Shown piece by piece: positions 56,502-64,000 of a DNA stretch of 64,000 nucleotides. The notes beneath the pieces were generated by a model. The model was not told the DNA's origin. It ran no database searches and saw nothing but the letters and a program-made list of their open reading frames with translations. Both the position numbers and the translations under genes were made by a program. Source of the DNA: Sinomonas sp. R1AF57 (GTDB taxonomy: Bacteria > Actinomycetota > Actinomycetes > Actinomycetales > Micrococcaceae); NCBI RefSeq assembly GCF_002224485.1, contig NZ_CP022463.1, positions 92,376 through 156,375 on the forward strand, given 5' to 3'. How positions within the stretch are numbered: position 1 is the first letter of the stretch; every line of letters begins with the position of its first letter.

Positions 56502-56677
56502 GCGGCCCGAACGCCGAGAAGGCGAAGGACCTCGCTGGAGAGGCGGCCGAGAAGGCCAAGGAGTTCGCCGAGGATGCGGTCGAGAACGTCCGGGACCTGG
56601 CGTCCGACGCCGCCCAGAGCGTCCGGGAACTCGCTGCCGACATCGCTCGGAACGTGAAGGGGCGCAAGGCCGAATAG
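56498..56677 (+). CDS. Small amphipathic helical protein (59 aa)
   Basis: A short gene starting with GTG inside the AmaP-like stop (GTGA). The protein is nearly all helix with an 11-residue-like periodicity: EKAKDLAGEAAEKAKEFAED, then AVENVRDLASDAAQSVRELA and a basic end (ARNVKGRKAE). The pattern resembles LEA/CsbD-like or apolipoprotein-like helices that lie on membranes under stress. Coupling to the Asp23 operon, the matching codon use and the intact frame make it a real gene. Its stop is 20 nt before the LacI operator region. Confidence 0.65.
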   Translation: MSGPNAEKAKDLAGEAAEKAKEFAEDAVENVRDLASDAAQSVRELAADIARNVKGRKAE

Positions 56678-56716
56678 GCTCTCGTGAGGGGATGGTCACA
56701 GAGAGGACACGAAATG

Positions 56717-56755
56717 CGTAAGCGCTTGCACTGCTGTGTTGCCGTTGCCTAGTGT
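56717..56755 (+). promoter_or_regulatory. LacI-type operator and promoter of the sugar ABC operon
   Basis: CGTAAGCGCTTGCA (56717-56730) is a LacI-family operator with the central AAGCGCTT. The -35 TTGCAC (56726-56731) overlaps its right half; an 18-nt spacer leads to -10 TAGTGT (56750-56755). Repressor binding would block polymerase directly. The LacI-type gene at the end of this operon is the likely ligand. Confidence 0.75.
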
Positions 56756-56819
56756 GAGGTCCACCACAACACCCTTTTGGGGCGCCGCAAGGGCTGCCTC
56801 ACAGACACGGGAGTCGAGC

Positions 56820-58133
56820 ATGAGAAACCGCAAGTTCTCGAGGTATGCCCCTCCGTTGGCCGTCGCAGGCGTTTTGGCGCTGGCCCTCTCCGCCTGTGGC
56901 GGCGGAGGCGGCGGTGGAACCTCCGGCGGAGGGCAGAGCAGTGGCGGCCTGAGTGGCGACGCCGCGAACAACCTCGACGGGCGCGGACCCATCACCTACG
57001 TCCAGGGCAAGGACAACTCGAATGTCGTCCGTCCGCTCGTCGACAAGTGGAACGCAGCCCACCCGAACGAGAAGGTCACCTTCAAGGAGCAGTCGGACCA
57101 AGCCGACCAGCAGCACGACGATCTCGTGCAGCACTTCCAGGCCAAGGACGCGAACTACGACGTCGTCGATGTCGACGTCGTCTGGACCGCCGAGTTCGCC
57201 GCGAAGGGCTGGCTCCAGCCGCTCAAGGACAAGACGACGATCGACACCTCGGCCATGCTCCCGGCGACCGTCAAGACGGCCACCTACGGCGGCACCCTGT
57301 ACGCCGCGCCGCAGACTTCCGACGGCGGCCTCCTGTACTACCGCAAGGACCTCGTGCCCAACCCGCCCAAGACGTGGGACGAGATGATGGGCATGTGCTC
57401 GATCGCGAAGCAGAACAACATCGGCTGCTACGCGGGCCAGTTCCAGAAGTACGAGGGCCTGACAGTCAACGCGTCTGAGGCGATCAACTCGTTCGGCGGC
57501 AAGATCGTCGACGACCAGGGCAAGGCCGCGGTCAACTCCCCGGAGGCAAAGACCGGTCTGGGCAAGCTCGTCGACGCCTTCAAGAGCGGGAACATCCCGC
57601 AGGAGGCCATCACCTACCAGGAGGAGCAGGGCCGGACGGCGTTCCAGGACGGCAAGCTCATGTTCCTGCGCAACTGGCCGTACGTCTACAACATCGTGAA
57701 CAAGACCGATGGCTCCTCCAAGGTCGCCGACAAGTTCGGCATCGCCCCGCTTCCGGGCAAGGACGGGCCGGGTGCGTCGTCGCTCGGCGGCCACAACATC
57801 GCGATGAGCGTCTACTCGAAGAACAAGGCGACCGCCCTCGACTTCATGAAGTTCATGACGAGCGAGGAGACGGAGAAGTTCTACGCGACGCAGGGCTCGC
57901 TGGCGCCGGTGCTCGGGAGCCTGTACACGGACAAGGACCTAACGGCCAAGCTCGCGTACCTGCCGGTGCTCAAGACGTCGATCGAGAACGCTGTGCCGCG
58001 TCCGGTCTCGCCGTACTATCCGGCAGTGACCAAGGCGGTGCAGGACAACGCCTACTCCGCCCTCAAGGGGGAGAAGTCGGTCGACCAAGCGCTGTCCGAC
58101 ATGCAGTCGGCCATCGACGCGGCGGCCAAGTAG
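56820..58133 (+). CDS. ABC transporter sugar-binding lipoprotein
   Basis: A 437-aa solute-binding protein. The signal ends in a lipobox (LALALSACGGGG), so it is a membrane-anchored lipoprotein, followed by a Gly/Ser-rich spacer. The mature fold is family 1 (MalE-like): ITYVQGKDNSNVVRPLVDKWNAAHPNEKV, VVDVDVVWTAEFAAKGWLQPLKD, GTLYAAPQTSDGGLLYYRKDL and MFLRNWPYVYNI. The pattern is closest to alpha-glucoside/trehalose/maltose binders (AglE/LpqY-like); the exact sugar is not certain. It leads an operon with two permeases behind a LacI-type operator. Confidence 0.9.
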   Translation: MRNRKFSRYAPPLAVAGVLALALSACGGGGGGGTSGGGQSSGGLSGDAANNLDGRGPITYVQGKDNSNVVRPLVDKWNAAHPNEKVTFKEQSDQADQQHDDLVQHFQAKDANYDVVDVDVVWTAEFAAKGWLQPLKDKTTIDTSAMLPATVKTATYGGTLYAAPQTSDGGLLYYRKDLVPNPPKTWDEMMGMCSIAKQNNIGCYAGQFQKYEGLTVNASEAINSFGGKIVDDQGKAAVNSPEAKTGLGKLVDAFKSGNIPQEAITYQEEQGRTAFQDGKLMFLRNWPYVYNIVNKTDGSSKVADKFGIAPLPGKDGPGASSLGGHNIAMSVYSKNKATALDFMKFMTSEETEKFYATQGSLAPVLGSLYTDKDLTAKLAYLPVLKTSIENAVPRPVSPYYPAVTKAVQDNAYSALKGEKSVDQALSDMQSAIDAAAK

Positions 58134-58207
58134 CCAGGTTCTGAGCAGGCGGCCCGTTAGTCGGAACCGACGCCCGGGCCGCCGGCCCCCTGAACAGGAG
58201 ACATCCC

Positions 58208-59212
58208 ATGTCCACGAAACTCCCGGAGCGCACCGAGACGAAGGCCGCCGAGGCCCGCCACATGCCCGGTCGCGAGAGCGCCGACAGGAAGCAGGTGACG
58301 CAGGGCCGCTGGGCTTACACCCTGCTGACGCCGACCCTCATCCTGCTCGCAGTCGTCATCATCTACCCGGTGGTGAACGCCATCATCATGTCCTTCCAGA
58401 AGGACGCAGGCCTCAACCCGGCCACCGGGTTCTTCGAGGAGGGCGGCCCCGCCGGATTCGACAACTACGCGCACTGGCTCTTCCAGCAGTGCAATGGCTC
58501 CGCGTGCCCCCCGGGGACCCTCGGCGCCCAGTTCTGGAACTCCTTCGGCACCACCTTCTTCTTCACGGTCGTCACCGTGGCCTTCGAGACGGTGCTGGGG
58601 TTCTGGATGGCGGTCATCATGGCGCGGTCGTTCCGCGGACGCAGCGCCGTGCGTGCTGCGGTCCTGGTGCCGTGGGCCATCCCCACCGCCGTGACGGCGA
58701 AGCTGTGGTTCTTCATCTTCGCGTTCGACGGGATCGCCAACAAACTGTTCGGCACCCAGATCCTCTGGACGGGCTCGGAATGGCCGGCCAAGTGGGCCAT
58801 CATCATCGCCGACGTCTGGAAGACCACCCCCTTCATGGCGCTCCTGATCCTCGCGGGCCTGCAGCTGATCCCAGACGAGGTCTACGAGGCTGCGAAGGTC
58901 GACGGCGCCTCCTCGTGGCAGCGCTTCACTCAGATCACGCTTCCGCTCGTGAAGCCCGCTCTCATGGTCGCCGTCCTGTTCCGCGTCCTCGACGCACTGC
59001 GTATGTTCGACCTTCCCTACATCATGACCCAGGGCGGCAACAACACCTCGACGCTCTCGATCCTTGTGGTCGACCAGATCCGCCAAGGCTTCAACGCGGC
59101 TGCTGCGCTCTCCACGATCACGTTCCTCGTGATCTTCATCGTGGCCTTCATCTTCGTCCGCTTCCTCGGCGCCAACGCCGTCGGCGCGGCGACATCCTCG
59201 GGGAGGAAGTGA
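58208..59212 (+). CDS. ABC sugar permease (MalF-like)
   Basis: A 334-aa inner-membrane permease with six or so helices. The EAA loop that contacts the ATPase is EAAKVDGASSWQRFTQITLP. A polar N-terminus (about 1-35) precedes helix 1 (YTLLTPTLILLAVVIIYPVV). An extracytoplasmic loop with a Cys pair (QQCNGSACPPGT) is notable. ACAGGAGACATCCC gives the Shine-Dalgarno. It pairs with the next permease to form the channel. Confidence 0.92.
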   Translation: MSTKLPERTETKAAEARHMPGRESADRKQVTQGRWAYTLLTPTLILLAVVIIYPVVNAIIMSFQKDAGLNPATGFFEEGGPAGFDNYAHWLFQQCNGSACPPGTLGAQFWNSFGTTFFFTVVTVAFETVLGFWMAVIMARSFRGRSAVRAAVLVPWAIPTAVTAKLWFFIFAFDGIANKLFGTQILWTGSEWPAKWAIIIADVWKTTPFMALLILAGLQLIPDEVYEAAKVDGASSWQRFTQITLPLVKPALMVAVLFRVLDALRMFDLPYIMTQGGNNTSTLSILVVDQIRQGFNAAAALSTITFLVIFIVAFIFVRFLGANAVGAATSSGRK

Positions 59213-59213
59213 C

Positions 59214-60095
59214 ATGGCAGCGACAGCAACCCTGCCTCGCACCGCAGCAGTCCCGGAGCGCCGCAAGCGCTTCGACTGGGCCGCGCTCCGTACGTACATC
59301 TCTGCCGCGGTCATCCTCATCTGGTGCCTCGCCCCGGCCTACTGGATGATCGTCACCGCATTCCGCGACACGGCGTTCACGTTCGACCCGACGTTCTTCT
59401 TCACGCACGTCACGTGGGACAACTTCGGGACGGTGTTCGACGAGAACCTCGGCAACCACTTCGGCCGCAACCTGCTGAACAGCCTCATCGTCGCAGGCGT
59501 CACGACCATCGTCGCCCTCGTGGTCGGCGTCTTCGCCGCCTACGCCTTGGCGCGGCTGAACTTCCGGTTCAAGTTCGCGGTCATGGGCTTCGTCCTCGGC
59601 GCGTCGATGTTCCCCGGCGTCGCGCTCGTGACGCCGCTGTTCCAGCTGTTCACGAACATCGGGTGGATGGGCACCTACCAGGCCCTGATCATCCCCAACA
59701 TCTCGTTCGTCCTGCCGCTTACGGTCTACACGCTCACCTCGTTCTTCCGCGAGATGCCGTGGGAGCTCGAGGAGTCGGCCCGGATCGACGGATGCACCCA
59801 GGGGCAGGCGTTCCGGAAGGTCATCCTGCCGCTGGCCGCGCCGGCGACGTTCACGACCGCGATCCTCGCCTTCATCTCGGCGTGGAACGAGTTCCTCATC
59901 GCGAGCCAGCTCTCCTCGGATTCCACCCGCACGGTCACGGTCGCGATCGCATACTTCGCCGGCGCCCAGCCGCATCAGGAGCCGTACACGGCGGTCATGG
60001 CTGCCGGCACGATCGTGACCGTGCCGCTCGTGATCCTCGTGCTGGTGTTCCAGCGCAAGATCGTTGCCGGCCTCACCGCCGGCGCGGTGAAGTGA
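59214..60095 (+). CDS. ABC sugar permease (MalG-like)
   Basis: A 293-aa inner-membrane permease: N-terminal helix, then five more, with the EAA loop EESARIDGCTQGQAFRKVILP and the MalG-like C-terminus (TVTVAIAYFAGAQ). It begins 1 nt after the stop of the previous permease. It overlaps the next small gene by 4 nt (GTGA). Confidence 0.92.
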   Translation: MAATATLPRTAAVPERRKRFDWAALRTYISAAVILIWCLAPAYWMIVTAFRDTAFTFDPTFFFTHVTWDNFGTVFDENLGNHFGRNLLNSLIVAGVTTIVALVVGVFAAYALARLNFRFKFAVMGFVLGASMFPGVALVTPLFQLFTNIGWMGTYQALIIPNISFVLPLTVYTLTSFFREMPWELEESARIDGCTQGQAFRKVILPLAAPATFTTAILAFISAWNEFLIASQLSSDSTRTVTVAIAYFAGAQPHQEPYTAVMAAGTIVTVPLVILVLVFQRKIVAGLTAGAVK

Positions 60096-60373
60096 CGCCG
60101 GCGCAGGCGCCCGATCCGTATTCGGTGGGAGGGGCGGCCTACCGCCGCTCCTCCCGCCATCGGAAGGCTGTCGTCGAGCAGTTCGAGATCTTCATGGGCT
60201 TCCTGGGCTTCTGGGGGGTCGTGCTGCTCGGGGTGACCGCGTGGCTTGAGATCACGGGCCAGTTCGCGTTGGGCTGGGCCCTCGGGCTGCTCGCTGTCGT
60301 CCTCGCGATGGCCGGTCTCTGGGCATTGCGGCGGAAGGTGCTCCGCGGGGCCACCAACGACAACGAGGAATGA
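60092..60373 (+). CDS. Small two-helix membrane protein of the sugar ABC operon
   Basis: A 93-aa protein: basic N-terminus (YRRSSRHRKAVVEQF), two helices (about 35-53 and 59-77) and a charged tail ending TNDNEE. It starts with GTG inside the permease stop. Not a known transport subunit; I do not recognise the family. Its coupling to the permease suggests a role in the same system, possibly assembly. Confidence 0.6.
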   Translation: MTPAQAPDPYSVGGAAYRRSSRHRKAVVEQFEIFMGFLGFWGVVLLGVTAWLEITGQFALGWALGLLAVVLAMAGLWALRRKVLRGATNDNEE

Positions 60374-60412
60374 GGTTCCGCCGGTTCAGCGGATGCCTCC
60401 CGGGAGAGGGCA

Positions 60413-61426
60413 ATGGTAGGCATCGAAGAAGTCGCGGCAGCGGCGGGGGTCTCGACGGCCACGGTCTCGCGGGCCATCCGCGGACTGCCGCGGGTGTCTC
60501 CCAAGACGCGGGCGAAGATCCTCGCCACGGCCAAGGAACTCGGCTATGTCCCGTCGTCGGCTGCGTCGCGGCTGGCGACGGGCAAGACGCGCACGATCGG
60601 TGTGCTTGCCCCGTACGTCGACCGGTGGTTCTTCGGGAAGGCGATTGCGGGGGTCGACCAGGAGCTGCATGGGCGAGGCTACAACCTGTCCCTCTTCAAT
60701 CTCGGCGGTCGTACCGCGCCGCGTGAGCGGCTCTTCAGCCGCTCGATGGTCCACAAGCAGATCGACGCGCTCCTGCTCCTGTGCATGTTCCTCCACCCGG
60801 AGGAGATCGACGACCTGCATGCGATCGACATCCCGCTCGTAGTCGTGGGGGGACCGGTCCCGGGGTGTCCCAATGTGGGGATCGACGACTACTTGGCCGC
60901 GCGCTCCATCACCGAGCACCTCATCGACCTCGGGCACCGGCACATCGCGCTCCTCCACGGACAGGACGACTCCGACCTGAATTTCTCGGTGCCGAAGATC
61001 CGGGTCGAGGGCTTCCACGACGCCGTCCAGGCCGCGGGCCTCGAGCTCCACCCCGATGCTTCCCTGTTCGGGAACTTCACGGTGCAGAGCGGTGTCGAGG
61101 CGATGCGGCGCTTCATGGACCTCCCGGAGCCGCGGCCCACGGCGATCGTGTGCGCCTCGGACGAAATGGCCCTTGGCGTGCTCTTCGAGGCGGCCCGGCA
61201 GGGGGTGCGGGTGCCGCAGGACCTCTCCGTGGTCGGCATCGACGGCCACGAGATGGGCGAGTGCGCCGGGCTCACCACCGTGTGGCAGGACCCGACGGCC
61301 CAGGCGCGCCGGGGGACCCAGATGCTCATGGGGGAGCTCGGGGGCGATTCCGGGGCCGTGCGCAGCGAACTGGCCGAGCAGCGGCTCATCGTCCGCGAGA
61401 CCACCGCACCGCCCCGTCTGGCATAG
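60413..61426 (+). CDS. LacI family transcriptional regulator of the sugar ABC operon
   Basis: A 337-aa LacI-type repressor. HTH and hinge: IEEVAAAAGVSTATVSRAIRGLPRVSPKTRAKIL (key part VAAAAGVSTATVSRAIRG), LGYVPSSAASRLATG. The core effector domain shows IGVLAPYVDRWFFGKAIAGV, DLGHRHIALLHG and CASDEMALGVLFEAARQGVRVPQDLSVVGID. It is the last gene of the importer operon, so it should act on the AAGCGCTT operator at 56.72 kb and thereby control itself. AGAGGGCA precedes the ATG. Confidence 0.93.
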   Translation: MVGIEEVAAAAGVSTATVSRAIRGLPRVSPKTRAKILATAKELGYVPSSAASRLATGKTRTIGVLAPYVDRWFFGKAIAGVDQELHGRGYNLSLFNLGGRTAPRERLFSRSMVHKQIDALLLLCMFLHPEEIDDLHAIDIPLVVVGGPVPGCPNVGIDDYLAARSITEHLIDLGHRHIALLHGQDDSDLNFSVPKIRVEGFHDAVQAAGLELHPDASLFGNFTVQSGVEAMRRFMDLPEPRPTAIVCASDEMALGVLFEAARQGVRVPQDLSVVGIDGHEMGECAGLTTVWQDPTAQARRGTQMLMGELGGDSGAVRSELAEQRLIVRETTAPPRLA

Positions 61427-61528
61427 CAGAGACTCATTTTTCGTTCCTCGAACGTCTGAACGGACGTCGCTTGGGTAGTGGCCAGATTGTCACACCCGCT
61501 CGACCCTCAAGGATCGCGAGAGGAACCG

Positions 61529-62560
61529 ATGATGACTGATCCATATTCGACCACCCCAGGTACACCGCCGCGCCCTGACTCGAAGCCGGCCGCCGCCAAG
61601 CAGGAGGCCGAGGGTGTCGCAGCAGAGGCAGCCTCCTCTGCAGGCGCCGTCAAGGACGTCGCGAAGCAGGAGGCGACCACGGTCGCCAAGGAAGCCAAGT
61701 ACCAGGCCAAGGACCTCATCCACCAGAGCCGCCAGGAGCTGATGGACCAGGCGGCCCAGCAGCAGACGCGCGCGGCCGAGGGCCTCAGGTCCATCCACCG
61801 TGAGCTCAGCTCCATGGCCTCCAACAGCGAGCATGAAGGGGTCGGCACCGATCTGGTCCGCCAGGCAGCCGAGAAGTCGGCCAGCTTCGCTGACTGGCTC
61901 GACCAGCGCGACCCGGGTTCGCTCATTCAAGAGGTCAAGTCCTACGCACGCCGCCGCCCGGGCGCATTCCTGGCCATTGCGGCCGGCGCCGGGCTGCTCG
62001 CCGGACGGCTCAGCCGGTCGCTCGCGGCCGGGGCCACCGACGAATCGAGCGGTGCCGCCCAGCGCCAGTACCCCGCGGGGGGCCAGTACCCGACCGGTAC
62101 CCAGTACCCGACCGGTACCCAGTACCCGAGCGGTACCGAGTACGGAGCCGGCACCGAGTACGCTGCGGGGAGCCAGTACGGTGATGGCCAGTACGCGGCC
62201 GGCCAGTATGGCGAGGGCCAGTATGCAGGAGGCCAGTACTCCGGCGGCACTGCCGGAATGGGCACTGCCGGAACGGGCACGCCGTCTGCTGATCTGGGCC
62301 AGGGTGCCGCATACCCTGCACCCGAGACCGGCGCCTACGGCCAGGGTGCGGCGCCGAGCGCGTACACGCCGGCCCGCGGCGAGGACGGCGCCCTGACGAA
62401 CGCCGTCGACGAGGGCGGGGCGTACGGCCAGACCCCCGGTCAGGACGCGGCGTACCGCGAGTACGAGAACGAGGACGCTTCGGGCGCCGGCAGCGTGGAG
62501 GGCGAGGTGCCGCCGCTGGACACGGAGCGCCTGCGCCGGGAAAGGGATGATCTGCGATGA
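61529..62560 (+). CDS. Repeat-containing protein of the Holin-X/DUF3618 operon
   Basis: A 343-aa protein. Residues about 15-110 are charged helix (KQEAEGVAAEAASSAGAVKDVAKQEATTVAKEAKYQAKDLIHQSRQEL, quoted in part: VAKQEATTVAKEAKYQAKDL). A hydrophobic helix follows (about 148-165, RRPGAFLAIAAGAGLLAGRLSRSLAAG). Residues about 175-250 are short Tyr repeats (QYPTGT, EYGAGT, QYGDG, QYAAG), and the C-terminus is Gly/Ala/acidic. GAGAGGAACCG precedes the ATG. It overlaps the Holin-X gene (ATGA). The helix-TM part resembles DUF3618-like stress proteins; the Tyr-rich part is likely disordered. Confidence 0.65.
   Translation: MMTDPYSTTPGTPPRPDSKPAAAKQEAEGVAAEAASSAGAVKDVAKQEATTVAKEAKYQAKDLIHQSRQELMDQAAQQQTRAAEGLRSIHRELSSMASNSEHEGVGTDLVRQAAEKSASFADWLDQRDPGSLIQEVKSYARRRPGAFLAIAAGAGLLAGRLSRSLAAGATDESSGAAQRQYPAGGQYPTGTQYPTGTQYPSGTEYGAGTEYAAGSQYGDGQYAAGQYGEGQYAGGQYSGGTAGMGTAGTGTPSADLGQGAAYPAPETGAYGQGAAPSAYTPARGEDGALTNAVDEGGAYGQTPGQDAAYREYENEDASGAGSVEGEVPPLDTERLRRERDDLR
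62084..62137 (+). repeat. 18-bp tandem repeat inside the Tyr-rich coding region
   Basis: CAGTACCCGACCGGTACC occurs at 62084-62101 and again at 62102-62119, with a third diverged copy at 62120-62137. It encodes QYPTGT units. Such in-frame tandem DNA can expand or contract by slippage without breaking the frame. Confidence 0.8.
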
Positions 62561-63024
62561 GCCACGTCCCCGACTACGGAACTCCGTCGCCGGGCGCGCC
62601 CACCGCAGCTGGGGCCGTGCCGCCAGCGGAGCAGAAGGCCGCATCATCGTCGCTGGGTGACCTCGTCGGCGACGTCGCGGCGGACCTGTCGACGCTCATG
62701 CGCCAGGAGCTCGAGCTCGCCAAGGCCGAGGTGAGGCAGTCTGCCACCAGGGCGGGCAAGGGTGCGGGCATGTACGCGGGGGCTGGAGTGGCCGGCCACT
62801 TCGTCCTGCTGTTCCTGTCGCTGGCGCTCTGGTGGGCGCTTGGCTACTACCTCACCGGACTCGGGTGGTCTGCCGTCATCGTGGCAGTCATCTGGGGCAT
62901 CATCGCAGCCGTCCTCGCCGCCCGGGCGAAGAAGGAGATGGCAGCGATCAAGGGCCTCCCGCGCACCACCGACACAGTGAAGAAGATTCCCGAAGCACTC
63001 AAGCCGAGTGAGGAGCCACGATGA
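62557..63024 (+). CDS. Putative actinobacterial Holin-X family membrane protein
   Basis: A 155-aa protein: soluble helix (SLGDLVGDVAADLSTLMRQELELAKAEVRQSATRAGKG, quoted in part: DVAADLSTLMRQELELAKAE) leading to two adjacent helices (about 70-92 and 97-115) and a charged end. This is the Holin-X (superfamily III) pattern, common in actinobacterial chromosomes outside phage. Function is unproven. It overlaps both neighbours by 4 nt. Confidence 0.82.
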   Translation: MSHVPDYGTPSPGAPTAAGAVPPAEQKAASSSLGDLVGDVAADLSTLMRQELELAKAEVRQSATRAGKGAGMYAGAGVAGHFVLLFLSLALWWALGYYLTGLGWSAVIVAVIWGIIAAVLAARAKKEMAAIKGLPRTTDTVKKIPEALKPSEEPR

Positions 63025-63596
63025 GCCAGAATCCTGATGCCATTCGAGCCGACATCGAGCAGACCCGCGAACGGCTTGGCTACGACGTCGATGCGGTGGC
63101 GGACAAGGTGACCCCGTCGCACATCGCCCACCGCCAAGGCCAGAAGATCAAGGGAGCGGTGAACAGCATGAAGGACCGGGTCATGGGTGCCGCCGACGAC
63201 GTCTCGGAGGGCACGCACGGGGCGATGTCCGACGCCGGAGCGGCTGTCGACCGCACGCAGCAGCGCGTTGTCCGGAAGACGCAGGGCAACCCGCTTGCCG
63301 CTGGCCTCATCGCCTTCGGCGCGGGCCTGCTCGTGTCCTCCCTCATCCCGCCGAGCGAGAAGGAGCGGGAGGTCGCGCAGACCCTGAAGGAGAAGGCCGA
63401 GCCGGTTACCGACGAGCTCAAGGGCGTCGCCTCCGAGGTGGCTTCAAACCTGAAGCAGCCCGCGCAGGAGGCCGTTGAGAGCGTCAAGGGCACCGCGTCC
63501 GAGAGTGCGCAGGCCGTGAAGGAAGAGGCCCAGGACCAGAAGCAGGTCGTGCAGGAGCGGGCGCAGGACGCCCAGCAGAACCTGCGCGACCAGTAG
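63021..63596 (+). CDS. DUF3618 domain protein with coiled-coil tail
   Basis: A 191-aa protein. The N-terminus SQNPDAIRADIEQTRERLGYDVDAVADKVTPSHIAHRQ is the DUF3618 signature. A membrane helix (about 92-112, NPLAAGLIAFGAGLLVSSLI) and a long amphipathic helix rich in Glu/Ala/Gln follow. Likely a membrane-bound stress or envelope protein made with Holin-X. A terminator follows 16 nt after the stop. Confidence 0.85.
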   Translation: MSQNPDAIRADIEQTRERLGYDVDAVADKVTPSHIAHRQGQKIKGAVNSMKDRVMGAADDVSEGTHGAMSDAGAAVDRTQQRVVRKTQGNPLAAGLIAFGAGLLVSSLIPPSEKEREVAQTLKEKAEPVTDELKGVASEVASNLKQPAQEAVESVKGTASESAQAVKEEAQDQKQVVQERAQDAQQNLRDQ

Positions 63597-63612
63597 CGGT
63601 ACCCGAGCCAGT

Positions 63613-63655
63613 GGCGGCGCGGCCGCGGGGGAACAGACCCCGCGGCCGCGCCGCC
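63613..63655. terminator. Strong bidirectional terminator
   Basis: A perfect 18-bp GC-rich inverted repeat (63613-63630 and 63638-63655) with loop GAACAGA lies between the DUF3618 stop and the stop of the convergent gene at the right edge, 16 and 27 nt away. Confidence 0.8.
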
Positions 63656-63682
63656 GTCGTGCGTCCCGCCGCGGAAGGCGGG

Positions 63683-64000
63683 TCAGGAGGCGCGGGCGAG
63701 CTGGCGGATGGGGATCCAGCGGGAGGCGAGCCGGCGGTAGGCCGCAGCGGCGCCGGTCATGTCGCCCTCGGCGAGGCATTCGATGCCGAGGAGCACGTCG
63801 GTCGGGGACTCGTCGGGGTAGACGCGGTCGGCCACGGCGCCGTAGTCGAGTTCGACCGCGGAATCGGGGTGGAACTCCTCGAGCCATTCGGTGAGGGACG
63901 TGAGTTCGTCGAGGAGGTTCATCTCGGGGGCGGCGAGGGCGAGGTTCGCCACCGCGAAGCGTGCCCGGTGCAGCGCCTTGGCCCACGTCGTCGTGATCCG
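63683..64000 (-). CDS. Hypothetical protein, C-terminal fragment
   Basis: The last ~105 codons of a gene that enters from the right edge; the frame is open to the end (ITTTWAKALHRARFAVANLALAAPEMNLLDEL). The fragment is helical and acidic (LTSLTEWLEEFHPDSAVELD) and ends in AYRRLASRWIPIRQLARAS. I recognise it only as a conserved actinobacterial protein of unknown function. An internal GTG at 63952 is an unlikely start because the upstream frame continues in conserved-looking sequence. Confidence 0.55.
   Translation of the reverse strand, partial: RITTTWAKALHRARFAVANLALAAPEMNLLDELTSLTEWLEEFHPDSAVELDYGAVADRVYPDESPTDVLLGIECLAEGDMTGAAAAYRRLASRWIPIRQLARAS

Noticed and set aside
62084-62137. Tandem repeats as a CRISPR array
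   Set aside because: Repeats are contiguous and in-frame within a gene, with no spacers and no cas genes in the window.
62557-63024. Holin-X gene as evidence of a prophage
   Set aside because: No capsid, portal, integrase or lysin genes are near; Holin-X with DUF3618 is an ordinary chromosomal actinobacterial pair.

Overview
The window is chromosomal DNA from a high-GC Gram-positive bacterium. Nearly every ORF is G/C-rich at the third codon position, GTG starts are common, many neighbours overlap by 4 nt (ATGA/GTGA), and several families are typical of Actinobacteria (Holin-X, DUF3618, Asp23/DUF2273 clusters, LCP proteins, AzgA permeases). The closest fit by recognition is Micrococcales, probably Micrococcaceae (Arthrobacter/Sinomonas-like). 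This is inference; no rRNA is present to prove it. I saw no prophage, insertion sequence, integrase or CRISPR array, and the base composition looks uniform.

Layout. 1-4.3 kb: fructose PTS operon on the minus strand (fruR-fruK-fruA-ptsI) behind a TTGACA/TACAGT promoter framed by a long inverted repeat. 4.3-10.4 kb: small membrane and EcsC-like proteins, an ALF-repeat lipoprotein, a DUF445 protein, then a sulfur module (rhodanese/DUF2892 and a persulfide-dioxygenase-like MBL/rhodanese protein) with two CsoR/CstR-type palindromes upstream. 10.5-18.8 kb: mixed housekeeping (GDPD, AzlCD exporter, TetR, thiamine-binding-like protein, O-methyltransferase, GNAT, Zn alcohol dehydrogenase, spermidine-synthase-like protein). 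18.8-22 kb: LysR divergent from an MHS transporter and a 3-hydroxybutyrate dehydrogenase. 22-32 kb: histidine use (permease, IclR regulator, hutU-hutH, hutG) with a shared 18-bp motif at the two control regions; hutI is not in the window. 32-38 kb: EF-G2, FMN reductase, AzgA-type purine permease, CopC-like protein, Rossmann flavoprotein. 38.3-43.6 kb: tandem universal stress protein, then an arsenic operon arsR-aqpS-like channel-arsC-flavoprotein without a pump, a CDF metal exporter and a minimal zincin. 43.7-44.1 kb: tRNA-Glu, tRNA-Asp and tRNA-Phe with two clear promoters and a terminator. 44.1-49.5 kb: protealysin-like M4 protease with its emfourin-type inhibitor, a Pro-rich membrane protein, an orphan E2 acyltransferase domain and a GH13 enzyme.

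49.5-54 kb is the most unusual region: a two-gene minus-strand unit encoding a CHAT-domain protein and a caspase-like protein that also carries a GHSAG (lipase-type) motif. Both keep a recognisable His/Cys dyad. 54.2-56.7 kb is a six-gene Asp23/Gls24 envelope-stress operon in which every junction overlaps, ending in a 59-aa amphipathic protein. 56.7-61.4 kb is a LacI-controlled sugar ABC importer (binding protein, two permeases, a small membrane protein, regulator) without its ATPase. 61.5-63.6 kb is a three-gene membrane/stress operon (repeat protein, Holin-X, DUF3618). The window ends inside a minus-strand gene.

A theme across the window is leaderless transcription. At least twelve starts have a TANNNT-like -10 box ending 6-7 nt before the start codon and no properly spaced Shine-Dalgarno.
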